Made by a program: the position numbers and the translations under genes
From: Aldehydirespirator sp965203575
GTDB lineage: Bacteria > Actinomycetota > Acidimicrobiia > Acidimicrobiales > Aldehydirespiratoraceae
Direction of reading: 5' to 3'
Length of the DNA stretch: 64,000 nucleotides
Assembly: GCA_965203575.1 (NCBI GenBank)
Contig: OZ241894.1
Span: forward strand, 1,860,001-1,924,000
The notes under the pieces: model-generated
Told to the model about the DNA's origin: nothing
The model's input: the letters and a program-made list of their open reading frames with translations, nothing else
Databases searched by the model: none
Shown here: positions 8,783 to 17,580 of the stretch, one piece after another
Position numbering within the stretch: position 1 is the first letter of the stretch
Layout of the letters: every line of letters starts with the position of its first letter

Positions 8783-9057
8783 CTCCGCCGAAGCCGATGA
8801 ATGGCGGGCGGGGCACACAAGCGCGAGACAGCCCCGACCGGAGCCGGGGCCGTCGGCCAAGGGTTACTGACCCTGGGGGTTGAACATCACGATGTCACCC
8901 CACCATGTTCAGCAGTCGCACTAGACGTACTCTGCCTGACGTTCGCAGGGGTCATGTATGGGCGGCTAGGAGACTGCTGAATAATGCCGATTTCGCGCGA
9001 CACGCAAGCCTCTGACCTGGGGTTTTGTGAACCCGAAACGACCGTTATGGGACATAA
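8783..9057. other. Gene-free gap with inverted repeats and an IS-end-like sequence
   Basis: No gene was seen. The stretch holds a GC hairpin just after yafQ (GCCCCG/CGGGGC near 8830-8850), an inverted repeat TGAACAT/ATGTTCA (8881-8911), and at 9009-9029 a 21-base match (20 identical) to the left end region of the IS element at 15183-15203. It is probably debris of an older insertion. Confidence 0.45.
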
Positions 9058-11646
9058 TCAGCACTCTCCTAGCCGGGTTACCACGCTCCCCAGCAGGCTG
9101 GAGGCGCCGAAGCGGAGGAGGTCGGGGGTGAGCCACTCGGTACCCAGCACGGAGCGCACCAGGTCGAGGTACCCGATGGCCTCGTCGGCGGTGCGCACAC
9201 CCCCGGCGATCTTCAGGCCCACCGGGCGCCCTCCGACGGCGCGGTGCTCGGCGACGGTCTGGGCCATTGTCAGCACAGCTTCGGGCGACGCGCCCGAGGC
9301 GCCCTTGCCGGTGGAGGTCTTGACCATGTCGGCTCCGGCGTCGATGGCCAGCCGGGTCGCCTCGGCGATCGCGCTGGCCGAGCCGAGCTCGCAGACCTCC
9401 AGGATCACCTTGAAGTGGGCCTCTCCGGCCGTCTCCTTCAGCGCCCGCAGCTCCGCCGCAGCCACATCGGGGCGACCCGACAGGAAGGCGGAGCGGTTCA
9501 GCACTGTGTCGATCTCCTGAGCTCCGGCGGCCACCGCGGCTTGGACTTCGGCCACCTTCACTTCCAGGGGCGACAGGCCGCTCGGGAAGGCTCCGGCCAC
9601 GCTGGCCACCGCCACCGGCGTGCCCGCCAGCAGCTCGGCGGCCAGCGGAGCCAGCGCGGGATAGACACACACCGCAGCCACCGGCCCCACGGTGGGATCG
9701 GCCGGATCGGGGCGCAGGGCCTGCGAGCACAGCGCCCGGATGCGCCCGGGCGTGTCGTCGCCCTCCAGGGTGGTGAGATCGGTGCAGCCCACCACCAGCC
9801 GCAGGTCGTCCGCTCGGGACTCCTCGGAGGGCTCCGCTGCCCGCATCACGGTCGCAGTCTTGCCTGTAGACCGAGCCTCGGCCGCCGCAGTGACGCCATC
9901 GCGCCCGTGCCGCTCGGGATCGGCCACATGCCGCACGGCCGCGTCCAGCAGCTCCGTGATCCGCGTCCGGGCCTCGACCCGGGCGGAACGCAGCCCGCCG
10001 CCGCCGTCGTCAACGTCGACGACGGCCTCGGCGTAGACCTTCATCTTCGGCTCGGTGCCGCTCGGCCTGACGATCACCCTGGCCTCGGCGCCGTAGAGCT
10101 CGAGAACGACTACGTCCACGGGCGGCAGGTGCTCCGACCCGCCGGCCAGGTCGTGCACGGTGGTCACCGCGGCTCGGGCCAGCTCCGCCGGCGGGTTCGC
10201 GCGCAGCGCAGCCATGGCGCGGGCCATCGGCGACTCGTCGCCGGGCGCCGCCTCGAAGCGGACCGAGCGCTGTCCGGTGGCGTGCACTCCATGGCGGCGG
10301 TGGAGCTCGTCGAGCAGATCGGGAAGGGTTCGTCCCTCAGCCTTGAGGCAGGCCACGAGCTCCGCCATGGCCAGCGCCGCGCCGATACCGTCCTTGTCCC
10401 GGACTGCCTCGCCCACCGCGTAGCCGAGAGCGTCCTCGTAGCCCAGCACCAACTCGTGGCCCGGCCGTTGCGAGCGGGCCTGCATGATCCATTTGAAGCC
10501 GGTGGGCGTCTCGGCCCAGTCCGCGCCGTGGCCGGCTGCGATGCGGGGCAGCAGGCGCGAGGACACGACCGTGTTGATGACCAGCCTCGGACGTCGAAGC
10601 TCCCCGCCGTTCCCGGGAGCGGACCGGCGGAGCAGGTGCTCGGCCAGCAGGCAGCCCGTCTCGTCGCCGGTCAGCAACCGCCACCGCCCCCCGTCGGGCA
10701 CAGCCACCCCCAGCCGGTCGGCGTCGGGATCGTGGGCCAGGGCCACGTCCGCGCCCGTGTCGGAGGCCAGCCGCAGCAGCCGGTCGAGGACGCCGGTCTC
10801 CTCGGGGTTGGGGAACGGCGTGGTGGTGAACTCGGGGTCGGGTTCGGCCTGGTTGGCCACGAGCGCCGGCGGGTCGAACCCCGCCTTGGACACGGCCCGA
10901 AGGAACGTGTCGGCTCCCACGCCGTGAAGCGGTGTGTAGGCCATTCGCACCGAGCGGGGCCCTCCGGGCGCCAGCAGACCCATAATCGCCTCCAGGTAGG
11001 CCTCGACCTCTTCGTCGCCGGCCGTGGTGATTAGCGGATCGTCGCCGGGGGCCAGGTCCGACTCCGCCGGCGGGGCGGTGCGGTCGATGATTCGGCCGAT
11101 CTCCTCGTCGATCGGTGCGGCCAGCAGGCGGCCGCCTCGCCAGTAGACCTTGTAGCCGTTGTCAGAACGCGGGTTGTGGCTGGCGGTGACCATCACCCCG
11201 GCCGGCGCGTCGAGGTTCTTGACCGCGAAGGCCAGCACCGGGGTGGGCAGCTCGCCCGGCAGCATCCTCACGCCGACACCCCGCCCGGCCAGGACCCGGG
11301 CCGTGTCGGTGGCGAAGTCCTTGCTTCCGTGGCGGGCGTCGTATCCGACGATCACGGCTCCGTCGGGCGGCCCGTCCTGCAGCAGCCGCTCGGCCAGGGC
11401 CCAGGTCACAGTCCTCACCAGGACGCGGTTCATGCGGGCCGGACCGGCCCCCATCGGACCCCGGATGCCGGCCGTGCCGAAGGCGAGCCGTCCGGCGAAG
11501 CGGCGTTCGAGTTCGACCGGGTCGCCGTCCAGCAGGTCTTGCAGCTCGGCCCGCGTCCCGGGATCGGGGTCGGTGGCCAGCCACCGCTCGGCCTCTTCTC
11601 GGATGCCTGCCGGGTCACTCCCGGCTCTAGGCGGCGGTCGCGTCAA
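9058..11646 (-). CDS. Fused phosphopentomutase/phosphoglucomutase-like enzyme and deoxyribose-phosphate aldolase
   Basis: A single 862-residue frame carries two enzymes. Residues ~1-575 form an alpha-D-phosphohexomutase of the PGM2 type: phosphoserine loop TASHNP (154-159), metal loop DPDADR (306-311), sugar loop GFKWI (~383) and phosphate loop RPSGTEPK (527-534). Residues ~612-862 form a DeoC aldolase with Schiff-base lysine 776 (VKTSTGKG) and the second lysine 812 in GLKIAGGVRT. PGM2 relatives act as phosphopentomutases. The chain could therefore turn deoxyribose-1-phosphate into the 5-phosphate and then into glyceraldehyde-3-phosphate and acetaldehyde. The substrate of the mutase half is inference. 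The TTG start directly abuts the stop of the GntR gene, so translation is likely coupled. Confidence 0.88.
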   Translation of the reverse strand: MTRPPPRAGSDPAGIREEAERWLATDPDPGTRAELQDLLDGDPVELERRFAGRLAFGTAGIRGPMGAGPARMNRVLVRTVTWALAERLLQDGPPDGAVIVGYDARHGSKDFATDTARVLAGRGVGVRMLPGELPTPVLAFAVKNLDAPAGVMVTASHNPRSDNGYKVYWRGGRLLAAPIDEEIGRIIDRTAPPAESDLAPGDDPLITTAGDEEVEAYLEAIMGLLAPGGPRSVRMAYTPLHGVGADTFLRAVSKAGFDPPALVANQAEPDPEFTTTPFPNPEETGVLDRLLRLASDTGADVALAHDPDADRLGVAVPDGGRWRLLTGDETGCLLAEHLLRRSAPGNGGELRRPRLVINTVVSSRLLPRIAAGHGADWAETPTGFKWIMQARSQRPGHELVLGYEDALGYAVGEAVRDKDGIGAALAMAELVACLKAEGRTLPDLLDELHRRHGVHATGQRSVRFEAAPGDESPMARAMAALRANPPAELARAAVTTVHDLAGGSEHLPPVDVVVLELYGAEARVIVRPSGTEPKMKVYAEAVVDVDDGGGGLRSARVEARTRITELLDAAVRHVADPERHGRDGVTAAAEARSTGKTATVMRAAEPSEESRADDLRLVVGCTDLTTLEGDDTPGRIRALCSQALRPDPADPTVGPVAAVCVYPALAPLAAELLAGTPVAVASVAGAFPSGLSPLEVKVAEVQAAVAAGAQEIDTVLNRSAFLSGRPDVAAAELRALKETAGEAHFKVILEVCELGSASAIAEATRLAIDAGADMVKTSTGKGASGASPEAVLTMAQTVAEHRAVGGRPVGLKIAGGVRTADEAIGYLDLVRSVLGTEWLTPDLLRFGASSLLGSVVTRLGEC

Positions 11647-12315
11647 CTACAGGATCGCCGGTGTCGACTCGATGGCCATCTGGAACGACTCCAGCGCGTT
11701 CATGATGTGCCTGCGGCTCATCTCCCTGGCCTGCGAGGCGTCGCCCGATGCGATGGCGTTGTAGATGTCTTCGTGCTCTTCCCAGGTGATGTCGCCGCGA
11801 CTGTCGGTCACCACCGAGAACACCAGCTCGGTCTGCTGGCGGAGCGGGTCGAGCACCTGCTGCAGGAAAGGGATCCCGGCCGCCTTCTCCACCGCGATGT
11901 GGAACTCCCGGTGACACAGGGCGGCGGTGACCGCATCCCCCCGCTCGGTCGCCTGCCGGCCCTCCTCCATGCACTGCCGGATCCGCTCGATGCTGTCGGG
12001 ATCCTGGAGCATGGCGGCCTGCTCGACGGCGTATCCCTCCACCAGGATCCTGATCTGCTGGATGTGGTGAACCTCGCACTTGTCGATGGCGCACACGTGG
12101 GCGCCCCGCCGGGGCACCACCTCGATCAGGCCGGTGGCCTCCAGCGATCGCATGGCTTCGCGCACCGGGTTGCGGCTCACCCCCAGCCGCTCTGCGAGCT
12201 GACCCTCCACCAGCCGCTGGCCCGGCTTCAGCTCCCCGTCGAGGATCATCAGACGAAGCTGGCCTGCGACAACTTCTCGTAGAGGCTGCTCACCGTCCTT
12301 GTCGTTCAAGATCAA
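11647..12315 (-). CDS. GntR-family transcriptional regulator, FCD (FadR) subfamily
   Basis: This 222-residue regulator has a winged-helix N-terminus (GQLAERLGVSRNPVREAMRSLEATGLI, the GntR signature) and an all-helical FCD effector domain with the expected His residues (EFH, EEH..DIYNAI, RRHIM). FCD regulators bind small organic acids or sugars, often through a metal ion, and repress catabolic genes. It is first in the pair with the mutase-aldolase and diverges from an epimerase gene. It may also read the GTATAC boxes found elsewhere in the window, since these match the GTnnAC-type core of GntR operators; that is a hypothesis. Confidence 0.88.
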   Translation of the reverse strand: MILNDKDGEQPLREVVAGQLRLMILDGELKPGQRLVEGQLAERLGVSRNPVREAMRSLEATGLIEVVPRRGAHVCAIDKCEVHHIQQIRILVEGYAVEQAAMLQDPDSIERIRQCMEEGRQATERGDAVTAALCHREFHIAVEKAAGIPFLQQVLDPLRQQTELVFSVVTDSRGDITWEEHEDIYNAIASGDASQAREMSRRHIMNALESFQMAIESTPAIL

Positions 12316-12352
12316 TCCTCCGTGGGCGGATGGCCGATGTTACAGGCTCGCC

Positions 12353-12446
12353 GATCCCGATAGGAAGCTGAGCAACCGGGAGTAGCCGCCGTGCTGGTGC
12401 GATGCCGGCACGGACCGCGGTCCCGATACGAGGCTCCGCATCCGGG
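12353..12446. repeat. Two-copy imperfect direct repeat in a divergent promoter region
   Basis: Two 28-base units (12353-12380 and 12419-12446) agree at about 22 positions, sharing TCCCGATA..GA.GCT..GCA.CCGGG. They lie between the GntR gene and the divergent epimerase gene and could be regulator binding sites. Confidence 0.4.
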
Positions 12447-12500
12447 CCGGGTAGACAGTCGAGCGCGCCCACCGCCCGACGGGCGCGGGAAGGACGAGCG

Positions 12501-13475
12501 ATGACCACCCTGATCACCGGCGCCGGCATGATCGGGTCGCTGGCGGCGGCCCGCATCGTCTCGGAGCGGAGCGAGCGGCCCGTCCTCTACGACATCGCCT
12601 TCAGCGAGCGGAACCTCAGCGAGCGCCTGGACCGCGGTTCGGTGGAGCTCGCCAAGGGCGACATCGGCGACATCGGCGACCTGCTGCGAGCCATCGAGGG
12701 CCACGGCGTGGACCGCATCATCCACACGGCGTCGCTGCTCACCCGGGACCTGATCCCCCGCCCGGTGTCGGGCGTGAGGGTCAACGTCATGGGCACCATC
12801 AACGTCTTGGAGGCGGCGCGGATGGCGGGCCTCCAGCGGGTCGTGTTCTGCAGCTCGACGGTGGTGACGATGGGCCGGCGCCAGGTCGCCCCCGCCGACG
12901 ACACGGTGGAGGACTTCACCCTCAGCGTGGTGAGCGAGTATCCGCCGTCGCTGTATGCGTCGATGAAGCTGGCGTCGGAGTGGCTGTGCCACAACTACAC
13001 CGACTCCTACGGGCTCGACACCGCGGTGGTGCGCTTCGGCGGCGTGTTCGGACCCTGGCACGGCGTGCCCGGCGGCGGACCCAGCAAGCTCCTGAAGCAG
13101 CTCATCGAATGCGCGCACTTCGGGCGCACCTACCGCATCGCCGAGCCCGACCTGCACCGCCAAGGCATGGACTACACCTATTCCGTCGACGGCGCCCAGG
13201 CTCTGGTGAGGGCGGCCTTCGCGCCCGAGGTCCCCAACCGGGTCTACAACGCCTCCATGGGCGAGCTCCACACCATCGCGGCCGTCATCTCCGAGATCGA
13301 GCAGGCCGCGGGACGCCCGATCGACCTCGAGGTCACCCAAGAGGACTCGATGACCAAGTACGGCAACCCGACCAGTCCCATGGATCTGACCGCGTCGCGC
13401 CGCGATCTCTCCTACAAGGTGGAGTACCCGATGGGCCGGGCCGTGGCCGACTACCTGGAATGGCTGGCCCGATGA
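12501..13475 (+). CDS. NAD-dependent epimerase/dehydratase family protein
   Basis: This 324-residue extended-SDR protein has the nucleotide-binding glycine motif GAGMIGS near the start, VNVMGTINVLEAA in the core and a catalytic YxxxK (YASMK) near residue 154. It probably acts on a sugar nucleotide or a related hydroxy/keto compound. The start ATG at 12501 follows GGAAGGA; a longer reading from 12402 lacks a ribosome site. A second, related epimerase gene lies at 32359. Confidence 0.85.
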   Translation: MTTLITGAGMIGSLAAARIVSERSERPVLYDIAFSERNLSERLDRGSVELAKGDIGDIGDLLRAIEGHGVDRIIHTASLLTRDLIPRPVSGVRVNVMGTINVLEAARMAGLQRVVFCSSTVVTMGRRQVAPADDTVEDFTLSVVSEYPPSLYASMKLASEWLCHNYTDSYGLDTAVVRFGGVFGPWHGVPGGGPSKLLKQLIECAHFGRTYRIAEPDLHRQGMDYTYSVDGAQALVRAAFAPEVPNRVYNASMGELHTIAAVISEIEQAAGRPIDLEVTQEDSMTKYGNPTSPMDLTASRRDLSYKVEYPMGRAVADYLEWLAR

Positions 13476-13499
13476 GGGTGATCGAGCGCCTCTGGCCAC

Positions 13500-13971
13500 G
13501 TGCAGGAGGACTCGTCGGAGATCCTCGAGTACCTGCCGGCGACGTATCGGGAGATGGCTCTTGAGACGCCCCGCAGCGTGGGACTCGTGCCTCCCGTGGT
13601 GGGCCTGTTCCCGCCGCTCGACCACGTGCACACCAGCTTCCGGCACTCCGCGGCCAGCTTCAACCGGGCCGGGAGGGTCAGGGCCCCGCACCGGCGGGCG
13701 GGTAAGCGACTACGTGCTGGCCCACGTCGACGCCGGCCGCATCTTCGTGGGTTGCGAGGGCGACGAGTTGGGCCTGTCCCGGCTGGTGGAGCTGGTCGGC
13801 AGCGCGCCGCTGGTGTTCTCATCGGACTTCCCCCACGAGGTCACTGCGGACACCTGCCGCCAGGAGATCAACGAGCTGCTGGAGAATCCCGACTTGGTCG
13901 ATGCCGACAAGCAGGCCATCCTCGCCGGCAACGCCGAACGCCTCTACGGCCCGCGCGAGTTCTCCGTGTAA
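13500..13971 (+). pseudogene. Remnant of an amidohydrolase-2 family gene
   Basis: Two pieces of one protein lie in different frames. The first (about 13500-13690) contains PPLDHVHTS. The second (about 13700-13971) contains LVFSSDFPHE and ILAGNAERLYG, which are C-terminal marks of amidohydrolase-2 enzymes. The central barrel is missing and the junction shifts frame near 13690-13700. At about 150 residues versus over 300 it cannot be active. Confidence 0.6.
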
Positions 13972-13982
13972 CCTCCAACACC

Positions 13983-14288
13983 ATGAATGAGCGTGTCTCG
14001 ATATCGCAGGATGCCTTGAGAGCATTTTGCCGTCAGTACGGCATCAGGAGGCTTTCGCTGTTCGGCTCGGTGTTGCGAGATGATTTCGGTCCCGACAGTG
14101 ACATCGACGTGCTGGTGGAGTTTGAACCTGACCGCATTCCGGGGCTCTTGAGTATTGCTGCTATGGAGTTGCAGATGTCCGAGTTGTTCGACGGGCAGAA
14201 GGTCGATCTGCGCACACCGGAGGATCTGAGCAGATATTTTCGGCAGGACGTGCTGAATACGGCGGAAGTCCAGTATGCACAAGGATGA
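13983..14288 (+). CDS. mntA: MntA-type nucleotidyltransferase antitoxin
   Basis: This 101-residue minimal nucleotidyltransferase has the GSx10DxD motif intact (Gly28-Ser29, Asp40, Asp42). In HepT/MntA modules MntA adenylylates the toxin near its active site and silences it. It overlaps hepT by 14 bp. The base composition is clearly less GC-rich than the surrounding genes, which suggests transfer. Confidence 0.85.
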   Translation: MNERVSISQDALRAFCRQYGIRRLSLFGSVLRDDFGPDSDIDVLVEFEPDRIPGLLSIAAMELQMSELFDGQKVDLRTPEDLSRYFRQDVLNTAEVQYAQG

Positions 14289-14616
14289 CGAGGTCTGCCT
14301 GCGCCACATGCTGGACGCGGCGCATGAAGCAGTCTCGTTTGTTGACGACCGTGTTCGCAGCGACTTGGAAAATGATCGTCAGCTAGCTCTGGCATTGATC
14401 AAGGATATTGAGATCGTAGGTGAGGCCGCGCATCACATAAGCGAGGAAACGAGACTACAGGCTCGCGAGATCCCTTGGCAGGAGATCATAGCCATGCGGA
14501 ATCGTCTTGTTCACGCATATTTTGACGTCAACCTTGATGTCGTCTGGCAGACTGTTAAACAGGATCTGCCTATGTTGATTGAAAATCTTGAAAAGATCTT
14601 GTCCCCCATGACATGA
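14275..14616 (+). CDS. hepT: HepT-family (HEPN) RNase toxin
   Basis: This 113-residue helical HEPN protein carries the catalytic Rx4HxY motif intact (Arg75, His80, Tyr82). It would cleave RNA and be held inactive by MntA from the overlapping upstream gene. Both genes are AT-richer than the window average. Confidence 0.85.
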   Translation: MHKDDEVCLRHMLDAAHEAVSFVDDRVRSDLENDRQLALALIKDIEIVGEAAHHISEETRLQAREIPWQEIIAMRNRLVHAYFDVNLDVVWQTVKQDLPMLIENLEKILSPMT

Positions 14617-15139
14617 AATAATGTGCGACGGTTCAGATCGTTAGGAGTGCAATTTGTCGTACGCAACATCCAGTGGAACAAAGACTATACATGGCATCGA
14701 TTTCTCTGGCGATGTGCGTCAGTGGCGGTCCGGATGTGGAGACTCCAATGTTTGGATCGCAACAGCAGAGATACATGGGGACGCAATGGAGTTAGTGAGT
14801 CTGCGGCCCGTGCAGGACCTGTCAGGTAACTCACATCCGTTCGAGCGATTGATCCGGTTCCTTGACGACGACGAATATCTTGCAGCCGGAATCGATGCTC
14901 CCTTCGCTTTGCCAGCGCGGTACATGCCAGCGGGTGGGTTCCCGCAACTGCTGCGCGATGTCGCTGAGTTTCCGAGAGAGAATCGTCCCTTCCCGAGAGG
15001 GGAAGAACTGTATGCGTACGCAGAAGCGAACTTTCCTCTTGAGACCGCTAAGCCGCTGCGAAGGACGGAGAGAGTTTGGAAGGCAAGGGGTGCAACGGTT
15101 CGATCTTCCTTGTGGAATGGCGGCGAACAGGCTCGCAAA

Positions 15140-17085
15140 CCGGAATTTGTCGGGTTGGCGGGGGTTTGGTGACAGCAGATGGCCTCTGACGTGGGGTTTT
15201 GTGTCTCCGGGCAGCGTTTCGGCGGGGATTTGTAGGGGCGACATATAGTTGACGGCGCGCTGGTTGGGGGCTATTGTGGTGTTGTGTTCGTGAAGACGAC
15301 CCGCCGCCGCAGGGGCGACAAGGTGTACGAGTACTTGTCTTTGGTGGAGTCGGTGCGCGACGGCGCCAGGGTCGGCCATAGGACGCTGCTGCGCCTGGGG
15401 GAGGTGACCGCTCTGCGCGAGTCCGGGCAGTTGGAGCGGATCGTGGCCGCGTTGGAGGCCCATCTGCGCCGCGAGCGCGTCGACGTGGGGGCGCTGGCCG
15501 CTGAGGGGGCTCCCGCGGTGGGGGCGGTGGCCGCGGCGGCGGCGGTGTGGGGTCGGCTGGGACTCGACGGGTGGTTCGCGCGGCTCGGCGCCGGGCGGGG
15601 GTCCGAGGCGCTGGAGCACGCGGTGTTCGCGATGGTCGCCAACCGGCTGGTGGCGCCGTGCTCGAAGCGCCGCCTGGTGGAGTGGGCCGCAGAGGACGTG
15701 GTCATGCCCGAGGGCTGGGAGGCTCCGCCGCTGGGCCGCTGCTACCGGGCCCTCGACGCGGTCGCCGACGCCAAAGACGCCACCGAGGCGCACCTCTATG
15801 AGCGGCTGTGCGACCTGTCGAATTTGGACCTGAAGCTGGTGTGCTACGACTTGACCTCCACCTACTTCGAGGGATCGCCGCGGCCGTCGGTGCGGTTCCC
15901 GTCGCGGGCGTTCGGGTACTCCCGTGACCATCGCAGCGACCGGCCCCAGATCGTGATCGGGCTGTTGTGCACCTCAGACGGGATCCCCATCGCGCACCAC
16001 GTGTTCGCCGGCAACACCAACGACGCCTCCACCCTGCCGGCGGTGCTGGCCGACCTCGCCAGCAGGTTCGCGGTGGGCCGGATCTGCGTGGTCGCCGACC
16101 GGGGCCTGATCTCAACAGACAACGTCGAAGCGGTCGCCGCCGCCGGGTTCGACCATCTGCTGGCCACCAGGCTGCACCGCGACCACATCGCCAAAGAAGC
16201 CCTCGAAGCCGTCGACGACGACACCGCCTGGATCGAGATGCCCCAGCACCGCTGCCGGGCCACAGACATCGCGCTCACCGACGGGACCCGCGCCGTGGTC
16301 GTGGAATCCGACGCCCGAGCCCGCCGAGACAACGCCCGCAGAACCGAGATCGTCGCCCGCGCCGAGGCCGACCTGCTGGCCCTGGAGCGCCGGGTCCGCG
16401 AAGGCCGGCTCAAAGACCCCGCCAAAATAGGGCGGGCCGCGCAGCGCACCATCGGCAAAGGCGGCGCCGGGCGGCTCTTCGACCTCGAGATCGCAGAAGG
16501 CCGCTTCACCTACCACTACAACGAAGACGCCCACACCTATGAGGAGCTCCTCGCCGGCCGCTACGTGCTCACCACCAGCCTCAGCACCACACAAGCCGCC
16601 ACAACCCAAGTCGTGGCCGCCTACCGCCAGCTCGCAGGCGTCGAAGCAAGGTTCCGGACCCTCAAGGACTTCCTGCACCTGCGGCCCGTGCGCCACTGGA
16701 CCGAACAAAGAGTCCGCGGCCACGTCGCCGTCTGCGTCTACGCCGCCGTCATCGAGACCCTCATCGGCTGTGCCCTCGCCAAAGCAGACGTCCGCGACCC
16801 CGACCTCGACCACCAGCACCTCAGCGCCGCCCGAGCCCTGCGAGAGCTCAACCGCATCCGCCGAGTCCAACTCACCGCCAACGGCAACAACATCGACCTC
16901 ACCACCCGGCGCACCCCACTGCAGGCCCGGGCCCTCACCGCAATCGGAACCGACACCCAAAGCTGGGACAAAGCCACCATCACCTGACCCCGCCCAGCCG
17001 CACCCCAACCGCCGATGTAGTGGAAACACCTCACCGCCGCGCCCCCTCTGACCTCACAAAACGCGAAACACCCGACAAATTCCGG
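15140..17085 (+). mobile_element. IS1634-type insertion sequence
   Basis: The 1,946-bp element is bounded by inverted repeats of at least 15 identical bases (CCGGAATTTGTCGGG at 15140-15154, its complement at 17071-17085), with weaker matching further in. A perfect 5-bp target duplication GCAAA flanks it (15135-15139 and 17086-17090). It carries one transposase gene and sits inside the DUF429-like gene. Confidence 0.93.
15284..16987 (+). CDS. IS1634-family DDE transposase
   Basis: This 567-residue transposase of the IS4 superfamily opens with the IS1634-type sequence VKTTRRRRGDKVYEYL. Its putative DDE residues are Asp in CYDLTSTYFEG, Asp in VVADRGLIS, and Glu in the YREK-like segment YRQLAGVEARFRTLK. 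It would cut and paste the surrounding 1.9-kb element. The frame is intact and the length is normal, so the element may still be mobile. The GTG start is the most upstream one that keeps the conserved N-terminus. Confidence 0.92.
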   Translation: MFVKTTRRRRGDKVYEYLSLVESVRDGARVGHRTLLRLGEVTALRESGQLERIVAALEAHLRRERVDVGALAAEGAPAVGAVAAAAAVWGRLGLDGWFARLGAGRGSEALEHAVFAMVANRLVAPCSKRRLVEWAAEDVVMPEGWEAPPLGRCYRALDAVADAKDATEAHLYERLCDLSNLDLKLVCYDLTSTYFEGSPRPSVRFPSRAFGYSRDHRSDRPQIVIGLLCTSDGIPIAHHVFAGNTNDASTLPAVLADLASRFAVGRICVVADRGLISTDNVEAVAAAGFDHLLATRLHRDHIAKEALEAVDDDTAWIEMPQHRCRATDIALTDGTRAVVVESDARARRDNARRTEIVARAEADLLALERRVREGRLKDPAKIGRAAQRTIGKGGAGRLFDLEIAEGRFTYHYNEDAHTYEELLAGRYVLTTSLSTTQAATTQVVAAYRQLAGVEARFRTLKDFLHLRPVRHWTEQRVRGHVAVCVYAAVIETLIGCALAKADVRDPDLDHQHLSAARALRELNRIRRVQLTANGNNIDLTTRRTPLQARALTAIGTDTQSWDKATIT

Positions 17086-17580
17086 GCAAAGCGCGACCTG
17101 GCACACCGTTCACGGTTGCGTGTATTTTCCTGCTCGCACAGGTCGAACGAGATGTGTGGCCTTGGTCCTGCGCCGATCGGGGTCTGCTCGTCGAGTCTTT
17201 CCCAGCGGGTCAGCTCCTCCATTGGGGGCTACCGCACCAGAAGTACAGCGGAGATGGTGACCGGGGCATAAGAGACCAGATTCTTGAAGGGATATCGACC
17301 CGCATCAAGATCCCAGACTGCGAGCGCAGACGGTGTCAAGACAGTGCTGATGCGCTCGACTCCGTGCTGTGCCTGTTCTCGGCGAAGGCTGTCGCTGAAG
17401 GCCTAGAGCCGGATGACCGCGAAGCAGCAACACAAGAGGGTTGGATTGCGGTCCATCCATAAGCGACCGGCTCTGGCAGGATGGGCGGCTCCGCTGCCGG
17501 CGGTAAGGGTCGGGCTTGCCGTCCCTTGCGGTTGGATTGTTGGTAGAGAGCGTGGGTGACCTCCACTGCTGGGCGGTGGA

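Larger units (their letters stand above)
14654..17462 (+). pseudogene. DUF429-like (RNase H-fold) gene split by an IS element
   Basis: The first part (14654-15139, TTG start behind AGGAG) begins with IHGIDFSGD, the usual opening of DUF429 proteins. The second part (17091-17462) ends with a typical acidic and tryptophan-rich C-terminus (DSADALDSVLC, GWIAV). If the element and one copy of its 5-bp duplication are removed, the two halves join in frame into one protein of about 285 residues with no stop. Without that excision the left half stops at 15172. The DUF429 fold is predicted to be a nuclease; its role is not known. The insertion looks recent because both halves are undamaged. Confidence 0.8.

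Noticed and set aside
12312..13691. 459-codon frame opposite the epimerase gene
   Set aside because: High-GC shadow frame rich in Arg, His and Gly, with no family features; the plus-strand epimerase has full motifs.
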